Origin: a bacterium
Lineage (GTDB): Bacteria; UBP4; UBA4092; JAOAEQ01
Length of the DNA stretch: 55,790 nt
Assembly (NCBI GenBank): GCA_026416715.1
Contig: JAOAEQ010000009.1
Span: forward strand, 49,262-105,051
Direction: 5' to 3'
Shown here piece by piece: positions 1 through 8,699 of this stretch. Position 1 is the first letter of the stretch. Each line of letters opens with the position of its first letter. Made by a program: the position numbers and the translations under genes. Under the pieces are notes generated by a model. That model had not been told where the DNA came from and searched no databases. It saw nothing but the letters and a program-made list of their open reading frames with translations.

Positions 1-2
1 GG

Positions 3-1565
3 GTGCAGGTTGCTGGGGATAGTGAGATGACTCCACGGGAACGGTTGACTAGTGTCGGCTATGCGTTTTATGCGGATAATGCAGTAAGTGCGATAACTGC
101 ACAGACATTACAGGGGTCAGTGCCGAGTGATTTCGGTGATATCACCGGTGTGACTGCAGGAGATGGGTTACGTGGTGGTGGGAGTTCCGGGTCGGTAACG
201 CTCGATGTAAATGTTGGTAATGGTTTAAGTATCAGTAATGATACGGTAGGTTTATCGAGCGGTTATCAAGATGGAAGCGCGTTTGATAGTCGGTTCCTGA
301 ACGCTAATGGAGATACCTGGGTGGGTAGTTTATATGGTATTGGAACAACATCCAATACGATATTACAGGTGCAAAATTACGGTGACGGTCTCGGCATATA
401 TGCTTATGCAACTACTAGCGATGCAATTTATGCACAAAGTGATGGATGGAATGGAAATGCGGTAAGAGCTACCAACAAGAGCGATGGATATTCAACTATT
501 AATGCTCTACAATATGGTGACTGGCGCGCAGTAAGTGGGTATAATTATTCTACTGTAGGCGGAACCGGGGTTGGCGGCATCGCGTATGGGTCGAATGGAA
601 TTGGTGTTTATGGTGTAGCATATGCATCGGGTGGTATAGCGTTATATGGATATACGTATGGTACTACTAACGCTTATGGATTATATGCAAAAGCTCCTGA
701 TGGTACCGGTGTATATGGGTATACGAATAGCACCAATAATGCAGTTTATGGACGAAACGAGGGAAGCGGAAGAGGTGTTTATGGTTATAGTTCTACCGGA
801 TACGGAGTTTATGGAGAGAGTTATAGTTCTAGGGGAGTCTATGGGTATAGCCGGACTAGTTATGGCGTATATGCACGAACCGATAGTAATACCTATGATG
901 CGGTTTATGCAATTGCTACCGGTGCATTAGCTTACGGCATCCAAGCACGAAGCCAGAACTCTCGAGGAGGATATTTTTATACTGGAAATACTGCCAGCCA
1001 AGCAATCTATGCTAGCGGTAATGTTTATATTGCTGGCAATTTAACTGTTACCGGGAGTAAATCCGGATTTGTGGTTGACCTCTGTAAGAATATCGGGACA
1101 GGAACGCTTGAAATTGGTGATGTAGTAGTGATTAAAGGGAGTAGTTCTCCGATTCTTGGACAGATACCCCTAATGCATATTGCGAAAACCAATATCGGAT
1201 ATGATTCCGCAGTAGTTGGGGTCGTTAATCAATGTTGGAGTATTCGAACCTGTACTCGTGATGCGAAAGGATTAGCTGAATTTGAATTACCGGAGAAAGA
1301 AGTCGAAGTAGCGCCCAGTGCGGCACAATTAGTTATGCCGAATGAATATGTGAGTGTAGTTACCCTTGGCGCTTATCAAGCGATTAAAGTTGATGCGAGT
1401 TATGGTGCGATTCAGCCTGGGGATTTATTGGTTACATCTCCGAATCCGGGATATGCGATGAAAGCAGACCCGAACCAAACGAGGGTTGGAACCGTTATTG
1501 GGAAAGCGCTCGGTTCGTTAGCCAGCGGTCAAGGGAAAATTCCGGTGTTTGTAGGTCATCAATAA
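3..1565 (+). CDS. Repetitive tail-fibre-like surface protein, C-terminal part (5' end outside window)
   Basis: The frame is open from the window edge, so this is the C-terminal part of a larger exported protein. It opens with a segment of the type 'TPRERLTSVGYAFYADNA', which in related proteins follows an N-terminal beta domain. Residues about 190-340 are glycine/tyrosine-rich repeats of the form G-x-GVYG-Y, roughly 10-20 residues apart, resembling beta-helical tail-fibre or adhesin shafts. After a short 'GNLTVTGSKSGFVVD' hinge (about 345-360), a compact C-terminal domain ends in 'IQPGDLLVTSPNPGYAMKA' and 'GTVIGKAL', a terminal domain often found on such fibres. No catalytic motif is visible. 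A second exported protein follows 90 bp downstream. A surface or matrix role is inference; the partial nature is seen directly. Confidence 0.6.
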   Translation: MQVAGDSEMTPRERLTSVGYAFYADNAVSAITAQTLQGSVPSDFGDITGVTAGDGLRGGGSSGSVTLDVNVGNGLSISNDTVGLSSGYQDGSAFDSRFLNANGDTWVGSLYGIGTTSNTILQVQNYGDGLGIYAYATTSDAIYAQSDGWNGNAVRATNKSDGYSTINALQYGDWRAVSGYNYSTVGGTGVGGIAYGSNGIGVYGVAYASGGIALYGYTYGTTNAYGLYAKAPDGTGVYGYTNSTNNAVYGRNEGSGRGVYGYSSTGYGVYGESYSSRGVYGYSRTSYGVYARTDSNTYDAVYAIATGALAYGIQARSQNSRGGYFYTGNTASQAIYASGNVYIAGNLTVTGSKSGFVVDLCKNIGTGTLEIGDVVVIKGSSSPILGQIPLMHIAKTNIGYDSAVVGVVNQCWSIRTCTRDAKGLAEFELPEKEVEVAPSAAQLVMPNEYVSVVTLGAYQAIKVDASYGAIQPGDLLVTSPNPGYAMKADPNQTRVGTVIGKALGSLASGQGKIPVFVGHQ

Positions 1566-1655
1566 CATAAAAGGATTACATAGATTTTTCCCGATTTCGC
1601 TGATTAAAAACTTACATCTGTGTAATCAAAAAATTTCGAAAGGCAAAGGTGACCT

Positions 1656-3056
1656 ATGAATAATTATAAAAACAAATGCAAATATTCGAATATCGAAATC
1701 AAAACAAAATCTTCACTACTGAGCTTGCCGAATTCGCTAAAATTATTTTTTAGTACTAACCTAAAAAATATTTTTTCCCCAATGTTTGCGTGTTTTTCGG
1801 TTAGATTTTGTTTCGGATTTGCGATTTCGATATTAATGATAATAAGGATTCTCGGTAACGGAGTTTTAGCACGGGCTGCAAATCAATTCGTTGACGGAAC
1901 GACCTATACCGTTCCATCGCAAATCATGGATATGGGTGGGAAAACTCGAACGAGCGAACGTAAAGTAGCAATTGATGCTATCGGTCAACCGGGTCTAAAC
2001 GTTTCAGCTAGTGGAATGTATAAACTCGACCGTGGGTTCCTCTATACTCTGAAATGGCCAGTCAATAGTTACGGCAATTTCACGGTCAGTAGTGATACTA
2101 CATATTGGTACTATGAGAGATATGGTGATGCGAGTTCACCAGGAACACTATCGCGGCTTGCGAGTTATAGCGGGCAGAGCGGAGTATTGAAAATCAATCA
2201 AGCGCCAGGTGAAAAAGCGAAATTGACTCAGGTATTCTCGGTTTCATCGCCTGGCTGGTATATTGCCAAAACAAAAGTCGCAACGAATATCAGTAACGTT
2301 TCCAAACAACCGAAAGTATATCTCTATCTGCAGGAGTTAGCGAATGATAGTTCGGTAGCGAAAACTGCAAATCAGGTTATTGCGTCGGGGTCAGGCGGAT
2401 TAGGGACGGCTGGTTCCTGGAGACAGCTAGAAATAGGGCATTATGCTACCAGCACGATTCTCGCCGTTCAGGTAGTAGGAATAAATCCGACAAACTCCGA
2501 GGTTACCGGAGCGATTTATTTCGATGAAATTGAAGTATATCGAGAGCCACCGAATGGGTATCCAGGCTCTACGACTGTATCCATAGCTAATCGCAGTTTT
2601 GCAAGTAATACGAACAACTGGTTAGTCGAAATCTATGGTGATGGAACCGGTACCGGAACTTGGAGTTGGGTATCGAGCTGGTCGGGGCATAACGGCGTGA
2701 TTCGAGCAAATCAACTTGGCGCTGAAAAAGGAAAAGTGAGTCAGTTTTGTACTGTGCCCGCTGCTGGGAAAAATTGTATTGCTTCTATTTGGTTGTTTAG
2801 CACTTCGACTTCGAAGAGTAATACTCAGAAAGTATACCTCTATTTTTATAGTTTCGATAGCGGATATACTAAAATTATAGAAAGTGGGAATGGAATACTT
2901 CAGCCTGGAAAATGGGATCCGGGGGATTGGCAACAGATTCAGTTTGCCTATACACCAATGTCGAACTATAACGCGGTACAGTTTGTTACGATTAACCCAA
3001 TCGGGAAACCGTTGCAATCGATTTATTTCGATGATGTTTATGTTGACCAAGAATAA
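1656..3056 (+). CDS. Exported protein with duplicated carbohydrate-binding-like beta-sandwich domain
   Basis: 466 residues. The ATG is preceded by the Shine-Dalgarno AAGGTGA about 6 nt upstream, so this start is preferred over an internal Met at residue 43. The N-terminus is unusual: about 45 polar residues precede the hydrophobic export segment at about 48-70. Residues 90-133 match a widespread exported-protein segment (MDMGGKT...IGQPG...YKLDRGFLYTL). The rest is a tandem duplication: about 141-298 and 308-466 align over W..E.YGD, SG..GV...NQ..GEK.K, KVYLY, SG.G, AVQ.V.INP and IYFD-.-.V, the layout of CBM4/9-like jelly rolls. No catalytic residues are evident. Glycan binding at the cell surface is inferred from the fold-like pattern only. 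Confidence 0.6.
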   Translation: MNNYKNKCKYSNIEIKTKSSLLSLPNSLKLFFSTNLKNIFSPMFACFSVRFCFGFAISILMIIRILGNGVLARAANQFVDGTTYTVPSQIMDMGGKTRTSERKVAIDAIGQPGLNVSASGMYKLDRGFLYTLKWPVNSYGNFTVSSDTTYWYYERYGDASSPGTLSRLASYSGQSGVLKINQAPGEKAKLTQVFSVSSPGWYIAKTKVATNISNVSKQPKVYLYLQELANDSSVAKTANQVIASGSGGLGTAGSWRQLEIGHYATSTILAVQVVGINPTNSEVTGAIYFDEIEVYREPPNGYPGSTTVSIANRSFASNTNNWLVEIYGDGTGTGTWSWVSSWSGHNGVIRANQLGAEKGKVSQFCTVPAAGKNCIASIWLFSTSTSKSNTQKVYLYFYSFDSGYTKIIESGNGILQPGKWDPGDWQQIQFAYTPMSNYNAVQFVTINPIGKPLQSIYFDDVYVDQE

Positions 3057-3411
3057 TGAACTAAGTAAACGGTTGGGCTACCGATGAGATCCTCACCCCA
3101 ACCGTCTATGCACGCGAAATATCGCGAGCTAACTTTCGTAATTCGTTTGGACAGATTTAAATGAATTGAACCCGTTGTGCGACTTGCTTTTTTCAACTCG
3201 ACTTTAGTCGAGGGTTGCATAAGCTTTAGCCTTAAACGGCATTAGGTAACCTCCGCTAGACTTTACAGGCAATTTCTGCGATAATTTCTTTTAACAATAA
3301 TTATCAGACAAAATCTGGTATTGCCATCCTCGAACATTTTGGTCTCTACTGTGTTCTTCTATTTTTTCCATCAGAACATAGAAGCGCCAACTGAGACCAG
3401 CATTCACCCTT
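3057..3411. other. Gene-free stretch with several short hairpins
   Basis: 355 bp without a supportable gene. It holds a 9-bp inverted repeat (3069-3077 with 3097-3105, no T-run), a 5-bp hairpin at 3113-3126 (CGCGA/TCGCG), a perfect 6-bp hairpin with TTTA loop at 3197-3212, and a broken dyad at 3341-3398 just before the DUF1844 gene. ORFs crossing it on the minus strand are low-complexity shadows. Confidence 0.5.
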
Positions 3412-3747
3412 ATGTCAGAAGAGAAAAAAAATGAACCATCAAATCAAGCAACATTTGAAAGTTCTTCGAACCAGAAACCGGAAGAATCACACATGCTTCC
3501 AGAAGCAAGTTTTATTCAACTAGCGTTGATTCTGGGTATGCAAGCGATGCAATCGCTCGGTCTGATTCCGAACCCGGGGACGAATAAATCGGAACCAAAT
3601 TTACCACTCGCGAAGTTTAACATTGATCTATTAGAAATTTTACAACAAAAAACTAAAGGCAATCTTACTTCCGAGGAAGAAAAGACATTAGAGGAAATGT
3701 TGTTTAATCTTCGGATGCAATATGTGGCTAAGGTGAATAAACAATGA
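3412..3747 (+). CDS. DUF1844 family small protein
   Basis: 111 residues. After a polar, disordered N-terminus (1-28), residues about 30-107 match the DUF1844 pattern: a helix with 'SFIQLALILGMQAMQSLGL', then IPNP, an 'AKFNIDLLEILQQKTKGNL' stretch, a T-x-EEE turn and 'MLFNLRMQYV'. The family's function is unknown to me. Its stop codon overlaps the start of the next gene (ATGA at 3744-3747), implying translational coupling with the tRNA deacylase. No Shine-Dalgarno is visible before its ATG; a broken inverted repeat lies just upstream. Family assignment rests on remembered motif order and is fairly secure; any role in translation quality control is only suggested by the neighbour. Confidence 0.75.
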   Translation: MSEEKKNEPSNQATFESSSNQKPEESHMLPEASFIQLALILGMQAMQSLGLIPNPGTNKSEPNLPLAKFNIDLLEILQQKTKGNLTSEEEKTLEEMLFNLRMQYVAKVNKQ

Positions 3748-4202
3748 TTGCAGTGCTTCAGCGGGTTAAACGCGCACAAGTTACGGTCAATACGGAATGT
3801 ATTGCTGAAATTGGGCAAGGGATATTAGGATTGGTTGGTGTTGACCAAACAGATGCCGAGTCAGATGCTCGGTTGTTGGCAAAAAAAATTCCAACGATGC
3901 GGATTTTTGCAGATCTGAATGGAAAAATGAATTTATCCTTGATGGATATTCACGGAGAACTACTGTTAGTGTCTCAGTTCACTCTATGTGCCGATGTTTA
4001 TAGTGGTCGACGTCCAAGTTTTACGCAGGCAGCATCTCCAGACCGTGCTATTGAACTATTAGAAATATTAACTACTGAAATTCGTTCCCAGGGAATAGTT
4101 GTTAAATCTGGTAGATTCGGAGCGTATATGCTCGTAGAACTGGTGAATGATGGACCAGTAACATTTGTTGTCGATAGCAAACTAATGAAATTAACGGGTT
4201 AA
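3744..4202 (+). CDS. dtd: D-aminoacyl-tRNA deacylase
   Basis: 152 residues, full length for the DTD family (about 145-150). The enzyme removes D-amino acids (and glycine from tRNA-Ala) mis-attached to tRNA, in the cytoplasm. Both signature elements are present: the SQFTL motif, here in 'VSQFTLCADVYSGRRPSF', and the cross-subunit loop NDGPVTF near the C-terminus, which carries the Gly-cisPro-type substrate-screening motif. The start overlaps the preceding DUF1844 stop by four bases. A secreted protein of unknown function follows after 23 bp. Identification is confident. Confidence 0.95.
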   Translation: MIAVLQRVKRAQVTVNTECIAEIGQGILGLVGVDQTDAESDARLLAKKIPTMRIFADLNGKMNLSLMDIHGELLLVSQFTLCADVYSGRRPSFTQAASPDRAIELLEILTTEIRSQGIVVKSGRFGAYMLVELVNDGPVTFVVDSKLMKLTG

Positions 4203-4225
4203 ATTTTCTGACTAACGAAATTGTT

Positions 4226-5242
4226 ATGTATCAGCGGATAGTTGTACCAATGGTTATATGTACCTTATTCTTAGCTGGTCATTCATTATGTATCGCAGCA
4301 CGTTCAGTGTCAACCATAGGAAAACAAAAAATGTATGTCGCTATCGAGCCATTCCCTGACAATAAGCCGGAAATATATACAGCAACGATAACCGCCAGTT
4401 TGATTACCGCTCATTTTATCGTGCCCAAATTAGGTACAGCTGGAAATAATTTAGCTATCGAATATCAATTATCCGGTCTCGGATTGGCTGCTGTTGAAGC
4501 GACTGCGTTTGAGAACCCAAAGTATTTATCCCGATGGGTATATACGACGTCAGCATTTCCGAAAGAAATGGAAATAGTGTTTAATTATCTAGGGGCGATG
4601 CAGACGAAAAAATCTGGCGAGTATTCGAAATCAGCGATTCCGAAATTGACCAATCGCTTCCGAAGTAACCGATATTATCGGTTATTATTCGAAATCCGCA
4701 ATGTCGGCCGAACTCTGCTGAAATCATTCGGATTTGGCAAAATAACGTACCGACTCGATGTCGTTAATCTAACAGATATGGGCACGGTTTCAGGTATCTT
4801 GTTAACTCCAAAATCTGAAATGGAATTATATCCGGGAGAAAAACAAACCGTCTCCTATCTTATTCCGCCGTTATCTCCTGGGGAATATCTCATTAAACTA
4901 CTAGCGTACTGGAACGAAACCCAAATTATCGCAGAAACCAATTTATCTGTTACCGTTATTGACCAGGAAGTAGTTGAATGGGGCGCGGTGTTGCCTGAAC
5001 GTGTTCCACATCCTACAATCGGGATGTTTTCAACGCCGATATTAAGCTTGCAAGAGCCATTACATGCGTATCGGATACATGAGATTACCGATTCGAATAA
5101 TCCGACTCTTTCTGGGATTCTGTTGTTATCTATGCCGGAAAAAGACTGTGCGGTTATAGTTCGGTTACTCACGCCATCGCAGATTGCCACGGCTTCATTT
5201 CAAGTATCGGTTAAGAAACCGAAAAAGAAAAAACGAGTTTGA
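4226..5242 (+). CDS. Exported protein of unknown function
   Basis: 338 residues with a Sec signal peptide (hydrophobic 'VVPMVICTLFLAGHSLCIA', likely cut near residue 25). I do not recognise the family. Residues about 140-235 look like an immunoglobulin-like beta domain: 'YRLDVVNLTDMGTVSG', then 'LYPGEKQTVSYLIPPLSPG', a pattern shared with CARDB/NEW3-type domains that follow paired strands. The tail is strongly basic (KKPKKKKRV), which is odd for an exported protein. It follows dtd by 23 bp and precedes the ATP-cone gene by 86 bp. A periplasmic or envelope location is inferred from the signal peptide. Confidence 0.6.
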   Translation: MYQRIVVPMVICTLFLAGHSLCIAARSVSTIGKQKMYVAIEPFPDNKPEIYTATITASLITAHFIVPKLGTAGNNLAIEYQLSGLGLAAVEATAFENPKYLSRWVYTTSAFPKEMEIVFNYLGAMQTKKSGEYSKSAIPKLTNRFRSNRYYRLLFEIRNVGRTLLKSFGFGKITYRLDVVNLTDMGTVSGILLTPKSEMELYPGEKQTVSYLIPPLSPGEYLIKLLAYWNETQIIAETNLSVTVIDQEVVEWGAVLPERVPHPTIGMFSTPILSLQEPLHAYRIHEITDSNNPTLSGILLLSMPEKDCAVIVRLLTPSQIATASFQVSVKKPKKKKRV

Positions 5243-5328
5243 TTAAATTCAATAGAGGTATAACGTTAGAAAATAAAAAAGCTTTGGTACTTGAATCGTT
5301 CTTGCTAATCTAATGAGGAATAATAATT

Positions 5329-7200
5329 ATGATAGATGCAGAAAATAATTTCTTATTTCCGAAGGAAACGATTGCTGAATTAACCGTTCCGAAACTCATG
5401 TTTCGCCGGATTCAGAAACGCGACGGAACATTGGTTGATTTCGATAAGAATAAGATAACCACCGCAATTTTTAAAGCGGCACAATCAGTTGGCGGGAAAG
5501 ATTATGCATTAGCGGATTCGTTAGCCGACCGGGTTATTCTCTATTTATCGCGGACGTATCCAGATGGGTTGTTGAACGTTGAACAGGTGCAGGATGCTAT
5601 CGAAAAAGTTTTGATTGAACATGGACATGCGCAAACCGCTAAAGCGTTTATTCTCTATCGCGCGGCTCGGCAACGACATCGACAAATTCAATTGACACAA
5701 TCGACGTCTTCGGCGCAAGCCTCGCTTGTTTCGCAGGAACTCCAAGTCAGAACTTCTGATGAAGAAATTATCGCTTGGAACCGACAACGGATTATTGATG
5801 CGCTAGTTCGGGAAACACAACTTGATATTCAGGTCGCAACCAAAATCAGTAAGGAAGTTGAATTGCAAATAATCGAATCGAATCTGCGCATTATCACCGC
5901 AGGATTGATTCGCGAGTTGGTTAACGCCAAATTACTGGAATACGGGTTAGAAAAAGAGAGAAGGATGCATGCACGATTAGGATTACCGCTCTATGATTTC
6001 GAACGATTATTATTATCGCAACCAATTCCAGCAGATAATACCTTATCCCAGACGGTTCTTAGGGCTATCGAACGACAGTATGCGCTGGCAAAGGTATTTT
6101 CAACCGAAGTGGTTGATGCGCATGCGCAAGGGATTCTTTATCTGCATAACCTCGATGAGATTGTTAGAGGATATGAACTTCGCTTCGTATTACCGGAAAC
6201 TGATTTACAATTTAATCGATTATGTACTCTTAACCTAGCTGCACAGTTCCGCGTTCAAGTACCGCTGGCCAAGTTTGCTGAATGTCTTCCACAATTGACC
6301 CAACCGCTTTTTTCGTCCTGTAATTGGGAAGTTTTAATTACTGAACAAGATATGTGTGCAGATGGTAGCCAAGCGCTGCTAGATGCCATTGAATATTGGA
6401 TACTTGAACGAAAGGCAGAGTTTTCCCAAGAGCAAACCTCGACATGTCCGGTGCCTAAACTTTATTTCCGATTATTGAACGATTCCCAATCAATTTCTCC
6501 CGAATGGGTCTTACATAAAGTAACGTTAAATTTACCAAACATCGCGTATCAAGCGGTAAAAGCGGAAAGTGAACCATATTTATTCCAGCTCATTCAGACC
6601 CGCTTACATCTTATTATCCAAGCTCATCTGCAAAAACAGGTTTTCTTGAATCGAGTTTATGGCGCTCGGTTGAGAGAGCTACTCACATCAATTGCCGAAA
6701 CTGTGCCCCAGGTAACCTACGCAATCGGACTTCTCGGATTGAATGAACTTGTTGAATCATTCTATGGTGCGCAATTACATCAATCGGAACCAGCACGCAC
6801 ACTAGCAGGACAAATTCTTGCTTATCTCTCTGCTCAATGTCAGCAATTGAGTCAAACGTATAATCTTGTATTACGACTTGAACCAACCGAAATTCCGGAA
6901 ATTGCATATCGGTTTGCCAAGCTTGATTTGGAGAGAGAACCGATATTAGCTACTCCAGTTGTTAAGCGGAAACCAACCAACGGCGGGGTATATTATACGG
7001 TAGGAGCGCAGTTTACGGAATTTACCTCGCATGAATTATTTTTCCGTATCATTGCTGAATCATCATTCCATCGCTATTTAAACCAACAGGCCGCAGTAAC
7101 TATCCCGGTATCAATTCTGGCAGAATATAACGGATTGAGTTCGTTATTACGGAAAGTGTTACAAGAAACCCCGTGTCGGCTAGTCCGGATTACAAAGTAA
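5329..7200 (+). CDS. ATP-cone protein resembling a degenerate anaerobic ribonucleotide reductase (NrdD-like)
   Basis: 623 residues. Residues about 24-118 form an ATP-cone (RRIQKRDGTLVDFDKNKI...AKAFILYRAAR), the nucleotide-sensing domain of ribonucleotide reductases and NrdR. A second cone-like domain spans about 138-228, ending in 'HARLGLPLYDFERLL'. The rest resembles class III reductase NrdD: 'AHAQGILYLHNLDEIV' (264-279), 'VTLNLPNIAYQA' (398-409), 'IGLLGLNELVESFYG' (466-480), 'LEPTEIPEIAYRFAKLD' (517-533), 'GGVYYTV' (552-558). The part between 280 and 397 is much shorter than in NrdD and I see no counterpart of the catalytic-cysteine strands. The C-terminus stops before the zinc CxxC pairs and the glycyl-radical motif. 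It is therefore probably not a reductase; a nucleotide-responsive regulatory or scaffold role is possible. A radical SAM gene, not NrdG-like, follows. Confidence 0.7.
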   Translation: MIDAENNFLFPKETIAELTVPKLMFRRIQKRDGTLVDFDKNKITTAIFKAAQSVGGKDYALADSLADRVILYLSRTYPDGLLNVEQVQDAIEKVLIEHGHAQTAKAFILYRAARQRHRQIQLTQSTSSAQASLVSQELQVRTSDEEIIAWNRQRIIDALVRETQLDIQVATKISKEVELQIIESNLRIITAGLIRELVNAKLLEYGLEKERRMHARLGLPLYDFERLLLSQPIPADNTLSQTVLRAIERQYALAKVFSTEVVDAHAQGILYLHNLDEIVRGYELRFVLPETDLQFNRLCTLNLAAQFRVQVPLAKFAECLPQLTQPLFSSCNWEVLITEQDMCADGSQALLDAIEYWILERKAEFSQEQTSTCPVPKLYFRLLNDSQSISPEWVLHKVTLNLPNIAYQAVKAESEPYLFQLIQTRLHLIIQAHLQKQVFLNRVYGARLRELLTSIAETVPQVTYAIGLLGLNELVESFYGAQLHQSEPARTLAGQILAYLSAQCQQLSQTYNLVLRLEPTEIPEIAYRFAKLDLEREPILATPVVKRKPTNGGVYYTVGAQFTEFTSHELFFRIIAESSFHRYLNQQAAVTIPVSILAEYNGLSSLLRKVLQETPCRLVRITK

Positions 7201-7232
7201 AGAGTAATCTTTTATTTTTCTATTTTAAATTC

Positions 7233-8699
7233 ATGTCCCGATTACTAACGACTACTCCATTTCAACTCTTACAAGCAGAACGTGGGACGATTCGAAAATC
7301 GCATCGTGGTAAACTAAAACTTGCGTTGATTTATCCGAACACATATGCGATTGGAATGTCAAACTTAGCCGTACATACGCTGTATCGTTTATTCAACGCG
7401 CATCCGAACATCGTTTGCGAAAGGTTTTTTTATATCCCAGGGTATACTGGAATCCCGCGATCGCTCGAGTCGGGAACTGCGTTAACCGCTTTCGATACAA
7501 TTGCTTGTTCTTTATCATTTGAGTTAGATGAGTTGAATTTAGTTGCGCTTCTTCGGCAAGCGAATATTCCGATTTTCCGCATAGAACGAAGCAAACGGTA
7601 TCCATATCTTATCGCTGGGGGAATTGCGGTTTCCGCAAATCCGGAACCAATTGCGAATATCGTTGATGCGGTGGTTCTTGGCGAAGCGGAAGAAATTATT
7701 GAGCCAATGTTAGAGATTCTGATTGCAACTATGAACGATAAACGGAAACGGAACGACCGGCTTGAACGGTTATCGGGAATCTATTTACCGGATCGTAATA
7801 CATCTGCGGAACATATTACGCGATTACATCTTACCGAATTAGATAAATTTCCGAGCGTTTCACAGATTATTACTCCTTATACCGAATTTAAGAACATGGT
7901 TCTGATTGAACTCGGCCGCGGATGTCCATATTCCTGTCGGTTCTGTTTAGCCGGTACATTCTATAAACCGGTTCGATATCGAAGTTTACACCACATCTAT
8001 GAACAAATTGAGTTTGCTCGCAGATTTTCTGGAAGCGGCGCTATTCCGCGAATCGGTATTGTTGCCACAGCCATTGCTGATTATCCGCAACTTGATCAGT
8101 TTTGCGCAGAGATGCTTAAACGGAAGATTCCGGTTTCATTTGCTTCATTACGTGCGGATAAAGCGCCGGATCTCCTCTTTAGATTGTTAAAACAAAGTGG
8201 GCAGAAAACGATTGCGTTCGCACCAGAAGCTGGAACCGAAACGTTGCGAACCTCAATCGGTAAACCGCTCACGGACAATGAATTAATGGAACAAGTCTAT
8301 CGAGCGGTATCGAACGGATTGTTAAATATCAAGTTGTATTTTATGCTCGGATTACCGCAAGAAACTGAGGCGGATATTCAAGCGCTTATAGCGCTGGTTA
8401 GACGGCTTCGCAATATTTTGATTTCTGCAAGTAAACCTTTTGGTCGCGCGGGTAAGGTAATTGTAGCGATATCCCCGTTTGTGCCAAAAAAAGGAACCGC
8501 GTTTGAACACGAGCGATTTGATGATATTGCAGAACTTAAACGGAAAAATCGTTTACTCCGAAGCGCGCTCCAGAAAGAAAATAATCTTCAACTCCAATTA
8601 GTTAATCCTCATACTGCCTGGCTAGAAACTCTCTTGTCGCTAGGTACTCGAGAGACGTTACCCGCACTGGTTACCGATACGGATAAGATATCCTCCTAG
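7233..8699 (+). CDS. Radical SAM protein, TIGR03960-like
   Basis: 488 residues from ATG 7233; an earlier in-frame start at 7173 would overlap the previous gene by 28 bp and add only low-complexity residues. The N-terminus (28-130) resembles the cobalamin-binding-like domain of this family (LKLALIYPNTYAIGMSNLAVH). The 4Fe-4S motif CPYSCRFC (Cys231, 235, 238) follows GRG, and 'FAPEAGTETLRTSIGKPL' and 'IKLYFMLGLPQETEADI' are typical core radical SAM strands. Related proteins are often longer, with a C-terminal DUF2344-type extension, which is absent here. The substrate is unknown. It sits 32 bp after the reductase-like gene and its stop overlaps the stop of the convergent STAND gene. Confidence 0.85.
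   Translation: MSRLLTTTPFQLLQAERGTIRKSHRGKLKLALIYPNTYAIGMSNLAVHTLYRLFNAHPNIVCERFFYIPGYTGIPRSLESGTALTAFDTIACSLSFELDELNLVALLRQANIPIFRIERSKRYPYLIAGGIAVSANPEPIANIVDAVVLGEAEEIIEPMLEILIATMNDKRKRNDRLERLSGIYLPDRNTSAEHITRLHLTELDKFPSVSQIITPYTEFKNMVLIELGRGCPYSCRFCLAGTFYKPVRYRSLHHIYEQIEFARRFSGSGAIPRIGIVATAIADYPQLDQFCAEMLKRKIPVSFASLRADKAPDLLFRLLKQSGQKTIAFAPEAGTETLRTSIGKPLTDNELMEQVYRAVSNGLLNIKLYFMLGLPQETEADIQALIALVRRLRNILISASKPFGRAGKVIVAISPFVPKKGTAFEHERFDDIAELKRKNRLLRSALQKENNLQLQLVNPHTAWLETLLSLGTRETLPALVTDTDKISS

Noticed and set aside
600-920. Possible CRISPR or tandem DNA repeat
   Set aside because: The periodicity is at the protein level (GVYGY); DNA units vary in length and sequence and have no regular spacers.
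646-930. 94-residue plus-strand ORF inside the first gene
   Set aside because: It is a frame shadow of the tyrosine/glycine repeats (methionine- and proline-rich nonsense composition), with no start signal.
2622-3050. 142-residue minus-strand ORF
   Set aside because: Lies fully inside the beta-sandwich gene on the other strand and has no recognisable domain.
7173-7232. Longer start for the radical SAM gene
   Set aside because: It would overlap the upstream gene and add residues unlike the family; ATG 7233 begins at the conserved N-terminus.
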